64,000 nucleotides of DNA from VAXT01 sp963827725 (GTDB taxonomy: Bacteria; Actinomycetota; Thermoleophilia; Gaiellales; Gaiellaceae). Shown here in pieces: positions 28,558 to 38,225 of the stretch (positions are counted from its first letter, which is position 1; every line of letters begins with the position of its first letter). A program made the position numbers and the translations under genes. Location: contig CAWHBM010000001.1 of the NCBI GenBank assembly GCA_963827725.1, positions 1,302,001-1,366,000 of the forward strand, written 5' to 3'. The notes beneath the pieces are model-generated. The model had not been told where the DNA came from. It did not search any database and saw only the letters and a program-made list of their open reading frames with translations.

Positions 28558-29654
28558 GGTTGGATCGCGAGCAAGCACTTGACACTGCCCTCGGCCAGAT
28601 CGAGCGTCAGTTCGGCAAAGGCTCGGTCATGCGCATGAACGACCACGCGCACGTGACGACGGGATCGATCTCGACTGGATCGCTGTCGCTCGACATCGCC
28701 CTCGGAGTGGGGGGGCTTCCGCGCGGCCGCGTCGTCGAGGTCTTCGGCCCCGAGTCGTCGGGCAAGACGACCCTCGTCTACCACGTGATCGCCGAAGCTC
28801 AGCGACGTGGGGGCATCTGCGCCTTCATCGACGCCGAGCACGCGATGGACCCGCAGTACGCGCGCCGAATCGGCGTCAACATCGACGATCTGCTCGTCTC
28901 GCAGCCCGACAACGGTGAGCAGGCGCTCGAGATCTCCGAGCTGCTGATCCGCTCTGGAGCGCTCGACGTCGTCGCGGTCGACTCGGTCGCCGCGCTCACG
29001 CCGAAGGCCGAGATCGAAGGCGAGATGGGGGACAGCCACGTCGGCCTCCAGGCACGCCTGATGAGCCAGGCGCTGCGCAAGCTCGCGGGAACGCTCAACC
29101 GCACCGACACGATCGCGCTCTTCACCAACCAGCTGCGCGAGAAGATCGGCGTCATGTTCGGCTCGCCCGAGACAACGCCGGGAGGTCGGGCCCTGAAGTT
29201 CTATTCGTCGGTTCGGCTCGACATCCGGCGGATCGAGACGCTGAAGGAAGGCGTCGAGGCGATCGGCAACCGCGTCCGCGTGAAGGTCGTGAAGAACAAG
29301 GTGGCGCCGCCGTTCAAGCAGGCGGAGTTCGACATCATCTACGGCTCCGGGATCTCCTGGGAGGGCACGGTGCTCGAAGCCGGCATCGAGCGAAAGGTCG
29401 TTCAGAAGTCGGGCTCGTACTTCAGCTTCGACGAGGAACGGCTCGGACAGGGCCGGCACAACGCCGCCGCCTTCCTGCGTGAGCATCCCGACGTCACCGA
29501 GAAGATCGTGATGGGAATCCAGGCCGAGCTCGGTGAGGACGGCATTGCCTCGGCGCGGCTGCTGCCGATTGCATCCGCCGACGACGCCGCTCGCGCCGAG
29601 AAGTTCAAGGAGGCGGAAGCTGTCCGCGAAGAGGTGGTCGCCGCCACGGGTTAG
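28554..29654 (+). CDS. recA: recombinase RecA
   Basis: A 366-residue DNA strand-exchange ATPase and LexA co-protease. Walker A GPESSGKT at 65-72, AFIDAEHAMDP, VVAVDSVAALTPKAEIEGEM, the L2 loop region NQLREKIGVMFGSPETTPGG and KFYSSVRLDIRR are all present. ATG 28554 follows AGGAGG, the best ribosome-binding site in this operon. No intein is present. No clear SOS box was found upstream because the gene starts inside thpR. Confidence 0.98.
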   Translation: MRLDREQALDTALGQIERQFGKGSVMRMNDHAHVTTGSISTGSLSLDIALGVGGLPRGRVVEVFGPESSGKTTLVYHVIAEAQRRGGICAFIDAEHAMDPQYARRIGVNIDDLLVSQPDNGEQALEISELLIRSGALDVVAVDSVAALTPKAEIEGEMGDSHVGLQARLMSQALRKLAGTLNRTDTIALFTNQLREKIGVMFGSPETTPGGRALKFYSSVRLDIRRIETLKEGVEAIGNRVRVKVVKNKVAPPFKQAEFDIIYGSGISWEGTVLEAGIERKVVQKSGSYFSFDEERLGQGRHNAAAFLREHPDVTEKIVMGIQAELGEDGIASARLLPIASADDAARAEKFKEAEAVREEVVAATG

Positions 29655-30243
29655 CGCCCTGCTCGCGCGGTCGCGCGGTCGCGTCGAGGTCGCTCTCGAC
29701 GGGGAGTACTGGAGGACCTTGCCGGCAGAGGCCGTGCTGGCGGCCGGAGTGGACGTCGGCGTCGAGCTCGACCGCCCGCGCGCGCGACGGCTACGTCGTG
29801 AGCTCGTCAGGCATGAGGCGATGGCAAAGGCTGCGCGGTCGCTCTCCCGGCGCGACCTGACCGAGAAGGAACTTGCAGAGCGGCTCGCCCGGGCTCGGAT
29901 CGCCCCGGCCACACGCGGCGAAGCTCTGAAAAGTCTCGTCCAGGCCGGCGCGGTCGACGACGGGCGGTTCGCGAGAGCGCGCTCCGAGCTCCTCGCTGAG
30001 CGAGGGGCCGGCGACGCCATGATCGAGCACGACCTGGCCGAGAGGGGCGTCTCCGAGGAGCTGGTGCAGGCCGCGATCGGCGCGCTCGAGCCTGAAGCTG
30101 CTCGAGCAAAGAGGATCGTCGAGCGGCGGGGGGCCGACCTCCGGACCGCACGTCACCTCGCCGGCAAGGGCTTCTCAGAAGACTCGATCGAGGGTGCTTG
30201 CGAAGTGGCCATTGCGGAAGATGCCCCTCCCGCTGTACGATGA
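29533..30243 (+). CDS. recX: RecA regulator RecX
   Basis: RecX limits RecA filament growth. Three-helix repeat motifs are visible: AARSLSRRDLTEKELAERLA, LVQAGAVDDGRFARA, DLAERGVSEELV and RHLAGKGFSEDSIEGA. The start is uncertain. Family similarity begins near codon 44 (about 29662, SALLARSRGRVEVALDG), where no ATG/GTG/TTG lies in frame, so the open frame is given from GTG 29533 inside recA; the first 40 codons are probably not translated. It directly follows recA, the usual order. Confidence 0.85.
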   Translation: MRTALPRRGCCRLHPPTTPLAPRSSRRRKLSAKRWSPPRVSALLARSRGRVEVALDGEYWRTLPAEAVLAAGVDVGVELDRPRARRLRRELVRHEAMAKAARSLSRRDLTEKELAERLARARIAPATRGEALKSLVQAGAVDDGRFARARSELLAERGAGDAMIEHDLAERGVSEELVQAAIGALEPEAARAKRIVERRGADLRTARHLAGKGFSEDSIEGACEVAIAEDAPPAVR

Positions 30244-30451
30244 GTGGGCATCACCCAACATATTTGCCTGCACAAGCGCAGTTTCCGAATCGCTCTGTCA
30301 CCTAAACAAACGAGCACAAGCACCTTGACCACCACTCGAGACGCTGTTGAAAGAGGCTTGACCGGCTCGGTCTAGCCTCGTTCGTTGCGGTCCGCCTGGG
30401 CCGCGTGCATTCGGAACTTGAGCCGCGCGGGCACGTACCCGAGGAGCGCCA

Positions 30452-31951
30452 ATGCTCGTGATTGCGGCAGTTCTGATCAGTGTCCTGGTCACCGGCGCCC
30501 TCGTGCTCTTAGCGCTCCGCCTGCTCGGAGGATCGAGCGTGGCCGAGGCGCGCAAGGAGGCAGAGACGATCCGGCGCGAGGCGAAGATCGAAGCGCGCGA
30601 GGACGCCGTTCGCCTGAGGGCCGAGGTCGAGCAAGAGATCGGCGAGCAGCGGCGCCGAATCACGAAGATCGAGGAGCGTGTCCTGGCCCGCGAGGACGAG
30701 GTCGAGCGTAGGCAGAGAGACGTCGAGCGCCGCGACCAGGGCCTCGCCGACCGCGAGGTGCACGTCAAGGAGCTCCAGGACGACCTCAAGGAGGCGAAGC
30801 AGCGAGAGCTCGAGGAGCTGGAGCGGATCGGCGGCATGACCGTCGGCGAGGCGAAGGCACGGCTGCTCGCCCAGTCGGAAGAGCTCGTCCGGCATGACCT
30901 CGCGCGCCGGGTGCGCCAGCTCGACGAGGAGGCGCAGAGCGAGGCGAAGCGCCGCGCGCGGAACCTCGTCGCCGACGCACTGCAGCGGGTTGCGGCGAGC
31001 CACGCCGCGGAAACGACTTCGTCCCTGATCGAGCTGCCGTCAGACGACATGAAGGGCCGCATCATCGGCCGCGAGGGGCGCAACATCCGCACGCTCGAGC
31101 ACTTGACCGGCGTGGACGTGATCGTCGACGACACGCCGCAGGCGGTCGTTCTCTCGTCGTTCGACCCGATCCGGCGGGAGATCGCGAAGATAACGCTCCT
31201 CAAGCTCGTCGAGGACGGCCGCATCCAGCCGGCTCGGATCGAGGAGATGTACTACCAGTCGAAGACGGAGATCGACGAGCACATCCAGCAGGCGGGCGAG
31301 CAGGCGGTGTTCGAAGCCAACTGCGGCGACTTCCACGAGGAGATCGTCAAGCTCCTCGGCCGCTTGAACTACCGGACGAGCTACGGACAAAACGTGCTCA
31401 AGCACACACTCGAGGTCGTCCACCTCGCCGGGCTGATGGCGACCGAGCTGCAGGCGAACGTGAAGACCGCCAAGCGCGCCGCGATGCTCCACGACGTCGG
31501 GAAGGCGTTGACGCACGAGGTCGAGGGCTCGCACGCCGCGATCTCGACCCAGTATGCGAAGCGCTACGGCGAAGCGGACGGGGTCGTGCACGCCGTCGAG
31601 GCCCATCACTACGAGGTGCAGCCGCAGACGGTCGAGTCCGTGCTCCTGATCGCCGCAGATGCGATCTCCGGCGCGCGGCCCGGCGCGAGGGGAGACAGCC
31701 TCGAGAACTACATCAAGCGCCTTGCCGCCCTCGAGGAGCTGGCGGCGAAGAAGCCGGGGGTCGAGAAGGTCTATGCGCTCCAGGCCGGCCGCGAGATCCG
31801 CGTGATCGTGAAGCCGACCGAGATCGACGACGACCAGGCCGCTCTGCTCTCACACGAGATAGCCCGCGACATCGAGAACGACCTCGAGTATCCGGGTCAG
31901 ATCAAGGTCACGGTCATCCGCGAGTCCCGCAACGTCGAATTCGCGAAGTGA
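30452..31951 (+). CDS. rny: ribonuclease Y
   Basis: A 499-residue membrane-anchored endoribonuclease that initiates mRNA decay. There is one N-terminal helix (LVIAAVLISVLVTGALVLLA), a long charged coiled coil to about residue 190, a KH domain (DDMKGRIIGREGRNIRTLEHL) and an HD domain with HDVGKAL near residue 346 and AHHYEVQPQT. The C-terminal GVEKVYALQAGREIRV segment is conserved. The 208-nt gap after recX holds no gene; TTGAAA near 30349 is a weak promoter candidate. Confidence 0.97.
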   Translation: MLVIAAVLISVLVTGALVLLALRLLGGSSVAEARKEAETIRREAKIEAREDAVRLRAEVEQEIGEQRRRITKIEERVLAREDEVERRQRDVERRDQGLADREVHVKELQDDLKEAKQRELEELERIGGMTVGEAKARLLAQSEELVRHDLARRVRQLDEEAQSEAKRRARNLVADALQRVAASHAAETTSSLIELPSDDMKGRIIGREGRNIRTLEHLTGVDVIVDDTPQAVVLSSFDPIRREIAKITLLKLVEDGRIQPARIEEMYYQSKTEIDEHIQQAGEQAVFEANCGDFHEEIVKLLGRLNYRTSYGQNVLKHTLEVVHLAGLMATELQANVKTAKRAAMLHDVGKALTHEVEGSHAAISTQYAKRYGEADGVVHAVEAHHYEVQPQTVESVLLIAADAISGARPGARGDSLENYIKRLAALEELAAKKPGVEKVYALQAGREIRVIVKPTEIDDDQAALLSHEIARDIENDLEYPGQIKVTVIRESRNVEFAK

Positions 31952-31990
31952 CGCTGCCGTGTCGACGTGTCTCAGCGTGCGAAGTAGCGC

Positions 31991-33361
31991 CTACGCGGCA
32001 GGCGGGATGTTGCCGTTTCCACGGAAGAGGTTCGTCGGGTCGTACTCCGTCTTGATCTCCACCAGGCGCTCGTAGTTCGCGTCCCCGTACGAGGCGCGGA
32101 GAAGCGCGTCGCCCTCCTCGAAGAAGCCGGGGAAGTTGAGGTACACCCCACCGCCCGAATGCGGCTTGAGCTCCTCGAGCGAGTCGCGGACCCACGCGAC
32201 ATTCTCGTCAGCCGCCTCGCCGTGCTCGAAGTTCGCCTCGTAGCCGAGCAGGAACTGCGGCCGCTCGCCGAACGCCGTGGCGTCGGGCGCGATGCGCCCC
32301 ATGGCCCCGCCGTTGTACCAGACGTCGATCGTCGAATGATCCGACGGGGCAGCCGAAGCGTGCTCAATCAAACGGTCGAGTACTTCGTCCCCCAAGCCGT
32401 CGACCTCGATCGACTTCCAGTAGTAGAACCAGCCGTCCGGGTAGTCATCGTCGAGGAGCTTCTGCGCCTCGACGTACTGAATCGGCGCGCTGAAGTCGAC
32501 GATCGAATCGCCGAGCTCACGCAGGGGCTGCAGCGCTTCCTGTCCGTCAGCGACACTGCCCGCGTAGACGCACGCAGCGGCCGCGTACGGCTGCCCGTGC
32601 ACCTCCGCGGGGAACATCTCGCCGTGCGGGACACGGCCCAGGAAGCTGAGCGCGCCCACCTCATCCGGCGCGACGGCCATGTACTCGTTCATGGCCTTCA
32701 ACACCTCGCGAGCCCGGTCGCCGGGATAGAGGACGAAGAGCAGCATCACCTCGGGCCCGATCGGATGCGCCCGGTACTCGAACGATGTGACGACGCCGAA
32801 GTTGCCGCCGCCGCCGCGAAGCGCCCAGAAGAGATCGGCGTTCTCGTCTTCGCTCGCGGTGAGCACGCGGCCGTCGGCGGTCACGACCTCCGCGGAGACG
32901 AGGTTGTCGCTGCTGAGCCCGTGCTTCCGGCGCAGCCAGCCCATGCCCCCCGACAAGGTCAGCCCCGCGATCCCGGTGCGCGAGACAACGCCGAGAGGAA
33001 CCGCGAGACCATGCTCCTGCGTCGCTCGGTCGACGTCCCCGAGGCGACACCCGCCTCCCGCCCGAACCGTCCGCCGGTCGGCATCGACCTCGACGCTCGC
33101 CAGCTGGGAGAGGTCGATCACGAGCCCGTCGTCGCAGACGGCGTTGCCGGCGACGCCGTGGCCGCCGCCGCGCACCGCGAGGAGCAGGTCATGCGCGCGG
33201 GCGTGGGTGACGGCGTCGCGAACGTCCTCGACCGAGGCGCAGCGCGCGATCAAGGCGGGCCGCTTGTCGATCATGCCGTTCCAGATGCGACGAGCCTCCT
33301 CGTACGAGGTGTCTTCGGGGCGAAGCGTCTCGCCCCGCAGCGTGAGCTCGAGCTTGGCCAT
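31991..33361 (-). CDS. FAD-linked oxidoreductase, berberine-bridge type
   Basis: A 456-residue flavoprotein with an FAD-binding PCMH domain (AVRGGGHGVAGNAV, where the His is the likely covalent FAD attachment; GGMGWLRRKHGLSSDNL; LRGGGGNFGVVTSFEYRAH) and a C-terminal BBE motif (YDPTNLFRGNGNIPP). The family oxidises sugars, alkaloids or other hydroxylated compounds; the substrate here is unknown. ATG 33361 is preferred over GTG 33376. It is divergent from miaB with 37 nt between starts, and convergent with rny. It looks like an accessory gene inserted between rny and miaB. Confidence 0.92.
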   Translation of the reverse strand: MAKLELTLRGETLRPEDTSYEEARRIWNGMIDKRPALIARCASVEDVRDAVTHARAHDLLLAVRGGGHGVAGNAVCDDGLVIDLSQLASVEVDADRRTVRAGGGCRLGDVDRATQEHGLAVPLGVVSRTGIAGLTLSGGMGWLRRKHGLSSDNLVSAEVVTADGRVLTASEDENADLFWALRGGGGNFGVVTSFEYRAHPIGPEVMLLFVLYPGDRAREVLKAMNEYMAVAPDEVGALSFLGRVPHGEMFPAEVHGQPYAAAACVYAGSVADGQEALQPLRELGDSIVDFSAPIQYVEAQKLLDDDYPDGWFYYWKSIEVDGLGDEVLDRLIEHASAAPSDHSTIDVWYNGGAMGRIAPDATAFGERPQFLLGYEANFEHGEAADENVAWVRDSLEELKPHSGGGVYLNFPGFFEEGDALLRASYGDANYERLVEIKTEYDPTNLFRGNGNIPPAA

Positions 33362-33386
33362 GAGCCGATTATCCACCTTCCCGGGC

Positions 33387-33392
33387 TACGAT
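33387..33392 (+). promoter_or_regulatory. -10 element of leaderless miaB promoter
   Basis: TACGAT ends 6 nt before GTG 33399; there is no Shine-Dalgarno sequence in the 37-nt gap. Confidence 0.5.
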
Positions 33393-33398
33393 GGCCCG

Positions 33399-34724
33399 GT
33401 GAAGCGCTACCACGTGACAACCTTCGGCTGTCAGATGAACGCTCACGATTCCGAGCGGATCAAGGGCATGCTCGAGGAGCTCGGACTGGGGGAGGCGGTC
33501 TCGCAGGACGAGGCGGACGTGATCGTCTTCAACACCTGCACGATCCGCGAGAAGCCGGATCAGCGCTTCGCGTCGCATCTCGGCAACGCCAGGATGTTGA
33601 AGGTCGCGGACCCGGACAAGGTGATCGCCGTCGGGGGCTGCTACGCGGAGGCGCAGCGCGAGCGGCTCTTCGAGGCCTATCCGTTCGTCGACGTCGCGTT
33701 CGGCCCCGGCACGATCCCGCACCTCGCGGAATGGCTCGGTGCCGGTGGCGAGGCGCCGCGCGGGCGCTTCGGCACGGGCGAGGAGCGCGAGTTCGCCGGC
33801 ACGCTGCCGATGCATCGCGAGCGCCGCTTCCAGGCCTGGGTGCAGGTCTCGATGGGCTGCAACTCGGTCTGCTCGTACTGCATCGTGCCCGCCGTGCGCG
33901 GGCGCGAGGTGAGCCGGCGACCAGGGGAGATCCTCGCCGAGGTCACGAGCCTCGCCGACCAGGGCGTACGGGAGATCACGCTCCTCGGGCAGAACGTCAA
34001 CTCGTGGGGCCGCGACCTCCGGCCCGACGTGGAGACCGGGTTCGGCGAGCTCCTCCGCGCCTGCGACTCGGTTGCCGGCATCGAGCGCATCCGCTTCACG
34101 AGCCCACATCCGAAGGACTTCCGGCGTGAGGTGATCGCCGCCATGGCCGAGTGCCGAGCAGTCTGCGAGCACGCGCACCTGCCGCTCCAGTCGGGCTCGA
34201 CGCGGATCCTGAAGGCGATGCGGCGAACCTACGGCCGTGAGCGCTATCTGAAGCTCGTGGACGAGCTCCGCGCCGGGATCCCGGACCTCGCGCTCACGAC
34301 CGACATCATCGTCGGCTTCCCCGGCGAGACCGACCGCGACTTCGAGGAGACCTTGGAAGTCGTGGAGGAGGTGCGCTACGACGGGGCGTTCACGTTCGTC
34401 TACTCGCCACGTCAGGGCACGGAGGCCGCGACGATGCCCGATCAGGTCCCGGAGGAGGTCAAGCGGGAGCGGATCGAGCGGCTCGTCGAGGTCGTCCAGC
34501 GCATCGCGCAGGAGCGAAACGAGGATCGGGTCGGCCGGGTCGAGGAGGTGCTCGTGGAGGGTCCGAGCCGCACCGATCCCACCGTTCTCCGAGGCCGGAC
34601 CCGCCGCAACATCACGGTCAACTTCGCCGGAACGAGCGCGCCCGGAGCGCTGGTAGACGTGAGGATCGATAGTGCGACGTCGATGACCCTCCGGGGCACC
34701 GAACTGGCCGCAGTTGCTGCGTAG
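33399..34724 (+). CDS. miaB: tRNA-2-methylthio-N6-isopentenyladenosine synthase MiaB
   Basis: A 441-residue radical-SAM methylthiotransferase that modifies i6A37 in tRNA. The N-terminal UPF0004 domain has TFGCQMN, NTCTIRE and GGCYAE, supplying three Cys for the auxiliary cluster. The radical-SAM motif CNSVCSYC is at 154-161. IRFTSPHPKDF and DIIVGFPGET follow, with a C-terminal TRAM domain. GTG 33399 sits just after a TACGAT element. Its substrate is made by MiaA, two genes downstream. Confidence 0.97.
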   Translation: MKRYHVTTFGCQMNAHDSERIKGMLEELGLGEAVSQDEADVIVFNTCTIREKPDQRFASHLGNARMLKVADPDKVIAVGGCYAEAQRERLFEAYPFVDVAFGPGTIPHLAEWLGAGGEAPRGRFGTGEEREFAGTLPMHRERRFQAWVQVSMGCNSVCSYCIVPAVRGREVSRRPGEILAEVTSLADQGVREITLLGQNVNSWGRDLRPDVETGFGELLRACDSVAGIERIRFTSPHPKDFRREVIAAMAECRAVCEHAHLPLQSGSTRILKAMRRTYGRERYLKLVDELRAGIPDLALTTDIIVGFPGETDRDFEETLEVVEEVRYDGAFTFVYSPRQGTEAATMPDQVPEEVKRERIERLVEVVQRIAQERNEDRVGRVEEVLVEGPSRTDPTVLRGRTRRNITVNFAGTSAPGALVDVRIDSATSMTLRGTELAAVAA

Positions 34725-35460
34725 TCGCGAGCTCAACTGGGACGGTTGTCTCAACGTCCGCGACCTCGGCGGTCACCCGACCCACGATGGGGAGGAGACG
34801 CGGTTTGGCGAAGTCGTCCGCGCCGACAGCGTCCGCCAGCTGACCGACGAGGGCTGGGAGGCGCTCGTCGACTACGGGATTCGCACCGTCGTCGATCTGC
34901 GGACGGACGAGGAGCGCGAGAAGGATCCGCCCGCCGGAGCGCCGATCGAACTGCTCCACATCTCGCTCTTTGACGACGACAAGGCAGTCTTCGAGGAGGT
35001 CGACGCCGCCGCGGAGGCTGCCCCCGACGCCGCTTCCGCTACGCGCGAGGTGTACCTCCTCTTCCTCGAACACTTCAAGGCGAACGTGGCGACGGCGATT
35101 CGCGCTGTGGCGAACGCCCCCGAGGGTGGAGTCGTCGTGCATTGCATGGGCGGGAAAGACCGCACCGGGCTCATCACTGCGCTACTGCTCTCGCTCGCAG
35201 GGGTGAACGACGACCAGATCGCAGCCGATTACGCGTTGAGCGAGGAGCGGCTCAGGCCCCGTCACGAGCTCTGGTTCGCGGAGGCCGCGACGGAGGCGGA
35301 GCGGAAGCGCCTGGAACGGATCGCGCAGACTCCCGCCGCGTCGATCGTCGGCGTGCTCGACGAGCTCCAGCACCGGTACGGGAGCGTCGAGGGCTATCTC
35401 CGCGACGCAGGCGTGAGTGACGCCGACCTCTCCCGCGCACGTGCTCGGCTCCGTGGCTGA
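34714..35460 (+). CDS. tyrosine-protein phosphatase family protein
   Basis: A 248-residue Cys-based phosphatase. The P-loop HCMGGKDRTG (HCxxGKDRTG, near residue 142) and the N-terminal LNVRDLGGHPT place it in the Y_phosphatase3 family of bacterial tyrosine/lipid phosphatases. DYALSEERLRPRH is also typical. The TTG start lies inside the miaB end and the 3' end overlaps miaA, so it is co-translated with the tRNA modification genes, though no functional link is known. The substrate is unknown. Confidence 0.9.
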   Translation: MLRSRELNWDGCLNVRDLGGHPTHDGEETRFGEVVRADSVRQLTDEGWEALVDYGIRTVVDLRTDEEREKDPPAGAPIELLHISLFDDDKAVFEEVDAAAEAAPDAASATREVYLLFLEHFKANVATAIRAVANAPEGGVVVHCMGGKDRTGLITALLLSLAGVNDDQIAADYALSEERLRPRHELWFAEAATEAERKRLERIAQTPAASIVGVLDELQHRYGSVEGYLRDAGVSDADLSRARARLRG

Positions 35461-36346
35461 TTCGGTCCTCGCGCTCTTTGGACCTACGGGGTCGGGTAAG
35501 AGCGCAGTCGCAGAAGCACTGGCCCAGCGAATCCCCGCAGAGATCGTCTCGGCCGACTCGATGCAGGTCTACCGGGGGTTGCCGATCCTCACGAATCAGT
35601 CGCCCGGCCGCCTGGTCGGGATCTGGCCGCTCGAGCATGAGGCATCCGTCGGCGAGTACCAGGAGCTGGCGCATGCTGCGATCGACGAGATCCTCGCGGT
35701 CGGTCGTACCCCAGTCGTCGTCGGCGGCACCGGCCTCTACCTCCGCGCCGCCCTCGCCGACCTGCACCTGCCTCCGGCTCCGGAGCCCGGAGCGCGCAAG
35801 CGGTGGGAGGAGCTCTACGACCAGGAGGGTCCCGAGCAGGCGCACGCGCAACTCGCCGAGCTCGATCCCGAAGCGGCGGCGGCCGTCCACCCGAATGACC
35901 GGCGACGCGTCGTTCGCAGCCTGGAGCTCGCCGGACAGGATCGGGAGCGCGACCGTCTCTGGACCGACGAGATGCGGCACCCGACGCTGGTCTTCGGGCT
36001 CGACGTTCCCAAGGAGGAGCTCGAGCGACGGATCGCCGAGCGCACAAGGGCGATGTTCAGCGCCGGGCTGCGGCAGGAAGTGGAGCGCGCGCTCGCCGAC
36101 GGCATCTCTCCGACGGCGAGGTACGCCCACGGCATCGCAGACGTGGCGGAGCATCCCGACGACGAGGCTGCGATCGAAGCGATCGTCGCCCGCGGGAAAC
36201 GCTACGCGGCGTACCAGCGCAAGTGGATGCGGCGGATTCCGGGCCTTGTTAGCCTGCCTGCGGATCGCCCTCCGGGCGACATCGCAGATGCAATTCTCGA
36301 AGTGGCACGGGCTCGGCAACGATTACCTGCTGGTCGAGCGGGCTGA
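35453..36346 (+). CDS. miaA: tRNA dimethylallyltransferase MiaA
   Basis: A 297-residue enzyme adding the isopentenyl group to A37 of tRNAs reading UNN codons. P-loop GPTGSGKS at 10-17, then IVSADSMQVYRGL, TNQSP, VVVGGTGLYLRA, NDRRRVVRSLE, ARYAHGIAD and RYAAYQRKWMRRI. GTG 35453 gives the usual N-terminus (ADSVLALFGPTGSGKS); GTG 35441 and 35417 are alternatives. The 3' end overlaps dapF by 59 nt. Confidence 0.96.
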   Translation: MADSVLALFGPTGSGKSAVAEALAQRIPAEIVSADSMQVYRGLPILTNQSPGRLVGIWPLEHEASVGEYQELAHAAIDEILAVGRTPVVVGGTGLYLRAALADLHLPPAPEPGARKRWEELYDQEGPEQAHAQLAELDPEAAAAVHPNDRRRVVRSLELAGQDRERDRLWTDEMRHPTLVFGLDVPKEELERRIAERTRAMFSAGLRQEVERALADGISPTARYAHGIADVAEHPDDEAAIEAIVARGKRYAAYQRKWMRRIPGLVSLPADRPPGDIADAILEVARARQRLPAGRAG

Positions 36347-37071
36347 GCTTGCCTTCCCGCTGACCCCCGAGCGGGTACAGAAGATCTGCGACTACCACTT
36401 CGGCGTCGGCTCCGACGGGATCGTCGAGGTCACTTCCGCGAACGGTGACGCGGCGGAGGTCGTGATCTGGAACCCCGACGGCTCGACCGCGGAGCTCTCC
36501 GGCAACGGAACGAGGATCGCGGCGCGCTGGCTCGCTCGGCGTAGCGGCGCCGGAACCGTGCGGATCTCCGTCGGCCCGCGGGAGGTGGTCGCGGAGATGC
36601 GCGGCGGCAAGCAGGTCGAGATGAACATGGGCGAGGTCGAGGTGGGGGAGCCGGAGACGATCGACGTAGCCGGCGAGCCCGTCGAGCTCGTTCCCGTGTC
36701 GGTCGGGAACCCGCACGCGGTGATCCGGCGCGAGCCCGATCGCGAAGAGCTGCTGCGCCTCGGGCCGCTCGTCGAGCGCCACGACCGGTTTCCGGAGCGG
36801 ACGAACGTGCAGCTCGTGCGGGTCGACGGCGCGCACGACGTCACGGTTGGTGTCTGGGAGCGGGGAGCGGGGGAGACCCTCTCCTCGGGAACGAGCGCCG
36901 TCGCCGTCGCGGGCGCTGCGGTTCGCCATGGATGGTGCAAGAGCCCGGTCGCGGTCCATCTCGCCGGCGGCGACCTCATCGTCACCTTCGACGAGGCGAT
37001 GAACGCGACGCCTCGTCGGGCCGGCGGAGGAGATCTGCCGCCTCGAGCTCTCGGAGGAGCTCGAGCTATGA
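36288..37071 (+). CDS. dapF: diaminopimelate epimerase DapF, frameshifted near the C-terminus
   Basis: DapF converts LL-DAP to meso-DAP. QFSKWHGLGNDYLLV, NPDGSTAELSGNGTR (first catalytic region; the Cys normally present in ELCGNGTR is Ser here) and ERGAGETLSSGTSAVA (second; Cys of the usual CGTG motif also replaced by Ser) are present. The frame breaks after DEAMNA; the expected ending LVGPAEEICRLELSEELEL continues one base later and stops at TGA 37071, overlapping the dapL ATG. Removing one C at 37011-37012 gives 260 residues. Both catalytic Cys being Ser is odd and needs checking. Confidence 0.88.
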
Positions 37072-38225
37072 GATTCGCCAAGCGTCTCGACGCCGTGCCG
37101 CCGTACCTCTTCGCCGAGCTCGAGCGCAAAGTCTCCGAGGCCGAGCGCGCGGGGATCGACGTGATCAGCCTCGGCATCGGCGATCCGGACCTTCCGACTC
37201 CGCCGAGGGTAATCGAGGCGCTCATCGAGTCGGCCCGTGACCCGCGGACTCATCAGTACCCATCGAACCACGGGACCGACGAGTTCCGCGCCGCTGCCAC
37301 AGGCTTCTACCGCGACCGCTTCGGAGTCGAGCTCGATGCGGAAAGCGAAGTGATCCCCGTGCTCGGCGGCAAGGAGGGCGTCGGCCACATCGCCCTTGCC
37401 TGCCTGGATCCAGGCGATGTCTGCCTCGCGCCCGATCCCGGGTACCCGCCGTACACCTCCGGGCCCGTGTTCGCCGGCGCGGCCGTCCACTACCTGCCGC
37501 TGCGCGAGGAGAGCGGGTTCCTGCCCGACCTCGAAAGCGCACCGGCTGGGAGGCTCCTCTACCTCAACTATCCGAACAACCCCACGGGAGCAACCGCCGA
37601 GCTGGACTTCTTCGAGCATGCGGTTGCGATCGCCAAGGAGCGCGACCTGATCGTCGTTCACGACAACGCGTACTCCGAGGTCGCCTTCGACGGCTATCGC
37701 CCTCCGAGCTTTCTCGAGACGCCGGGTGCAAAGGACGTCGGCGTCGAGATCTTCTCGCTCTCCAAGGGCTGGAACATGACCGGCTGGCGGGCGGGGCTCG
37801 TCGCGGGGAACGCCGAGATCGTCGAGGCCTATCGCCGGCTGAAGACGAACCTCGACTCCGGGATGTCCGAGGCCGTCCAGCACGCTGCCGCGGTCGCGCT
37901 GACCGAGTCGCGCGAGTTCCCGCGTGAGATCTCCGAGGTCTACGCCCGCCGCGGTGACCTCCTCGCGGCTGGATTGGAGGCGATCGGGCTCACGTTCAAG
38001 CGGCCGCGCGCGACACCGTACTTCTGGGTGCGGGTGCCCGAGGGCCACACGTCGGGGTCGTTCACCGAGCTCGTGCTCGACCAAGCGTCGGTCCTGGTCT
38101 CGCCGGGAGATGCCTACGGGCCGAGCGGCGAAGGGTTCGTCCGTCTCTCCCTGACCGTTCCGGACACGCGCCTGGAGGAGGCGGTTGGCCGGATCACTGA
38201 AGCGCTGGTCATAATTCAGTCGTGA
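37068..38225 (+). CDS. dapL: LL-diaminopimelate aminotransferase (class I/II aminotransferase)
   Basis: A 385-residue PLP enzyme. Signature segments: ISLGIGDPDLPTPP, YPSNHGTDEFR, YLNYPNNPTGATAE, VVHDNAYSEVAFDG, and SLSKGWNMTGWRAG with the PLP Lys233. These resemble DapL, which transaminates tetrahydrodipicolinate directly to LL-DAP. The ATGA overlap with dapF supports this role over other aminotransferases. It would bypass the succinylase and acetylase branches. Confidence 0.88.
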   Translation: MRFAKRLDAVPPYLFAELERKVSEAERAGIDVISLGIGDPDLPTPPRVIEALIESARDPRTHQYPSNHGTDEFRAAATGFYRDRFGVELDAESEVIPVLGGKEGVGHIALACLDPGDVCLAPDPGYPPYTSGPVFAGAAVHYLPLREESGFLPDLESAPAGRLLYLNYPNNPTGATAELDFFEHAVAIAKERDLIVVHDNAYSEVAFDGYRPPSFLETPGAKDVGVEIFSLSKGWNMTGWRAGLVAGNAEIVEAYRRLKTNLDSGMSEAVQHAAAVALTESREFPREISEVYARRGDLLAAGLEAIGLTFKRPRATPYFWVRVPEGHTSGSFTELVLDQASVLVSPGDAYGPSGEGFVRLSLTVPDTRLEEAVGRITEALVIIQS

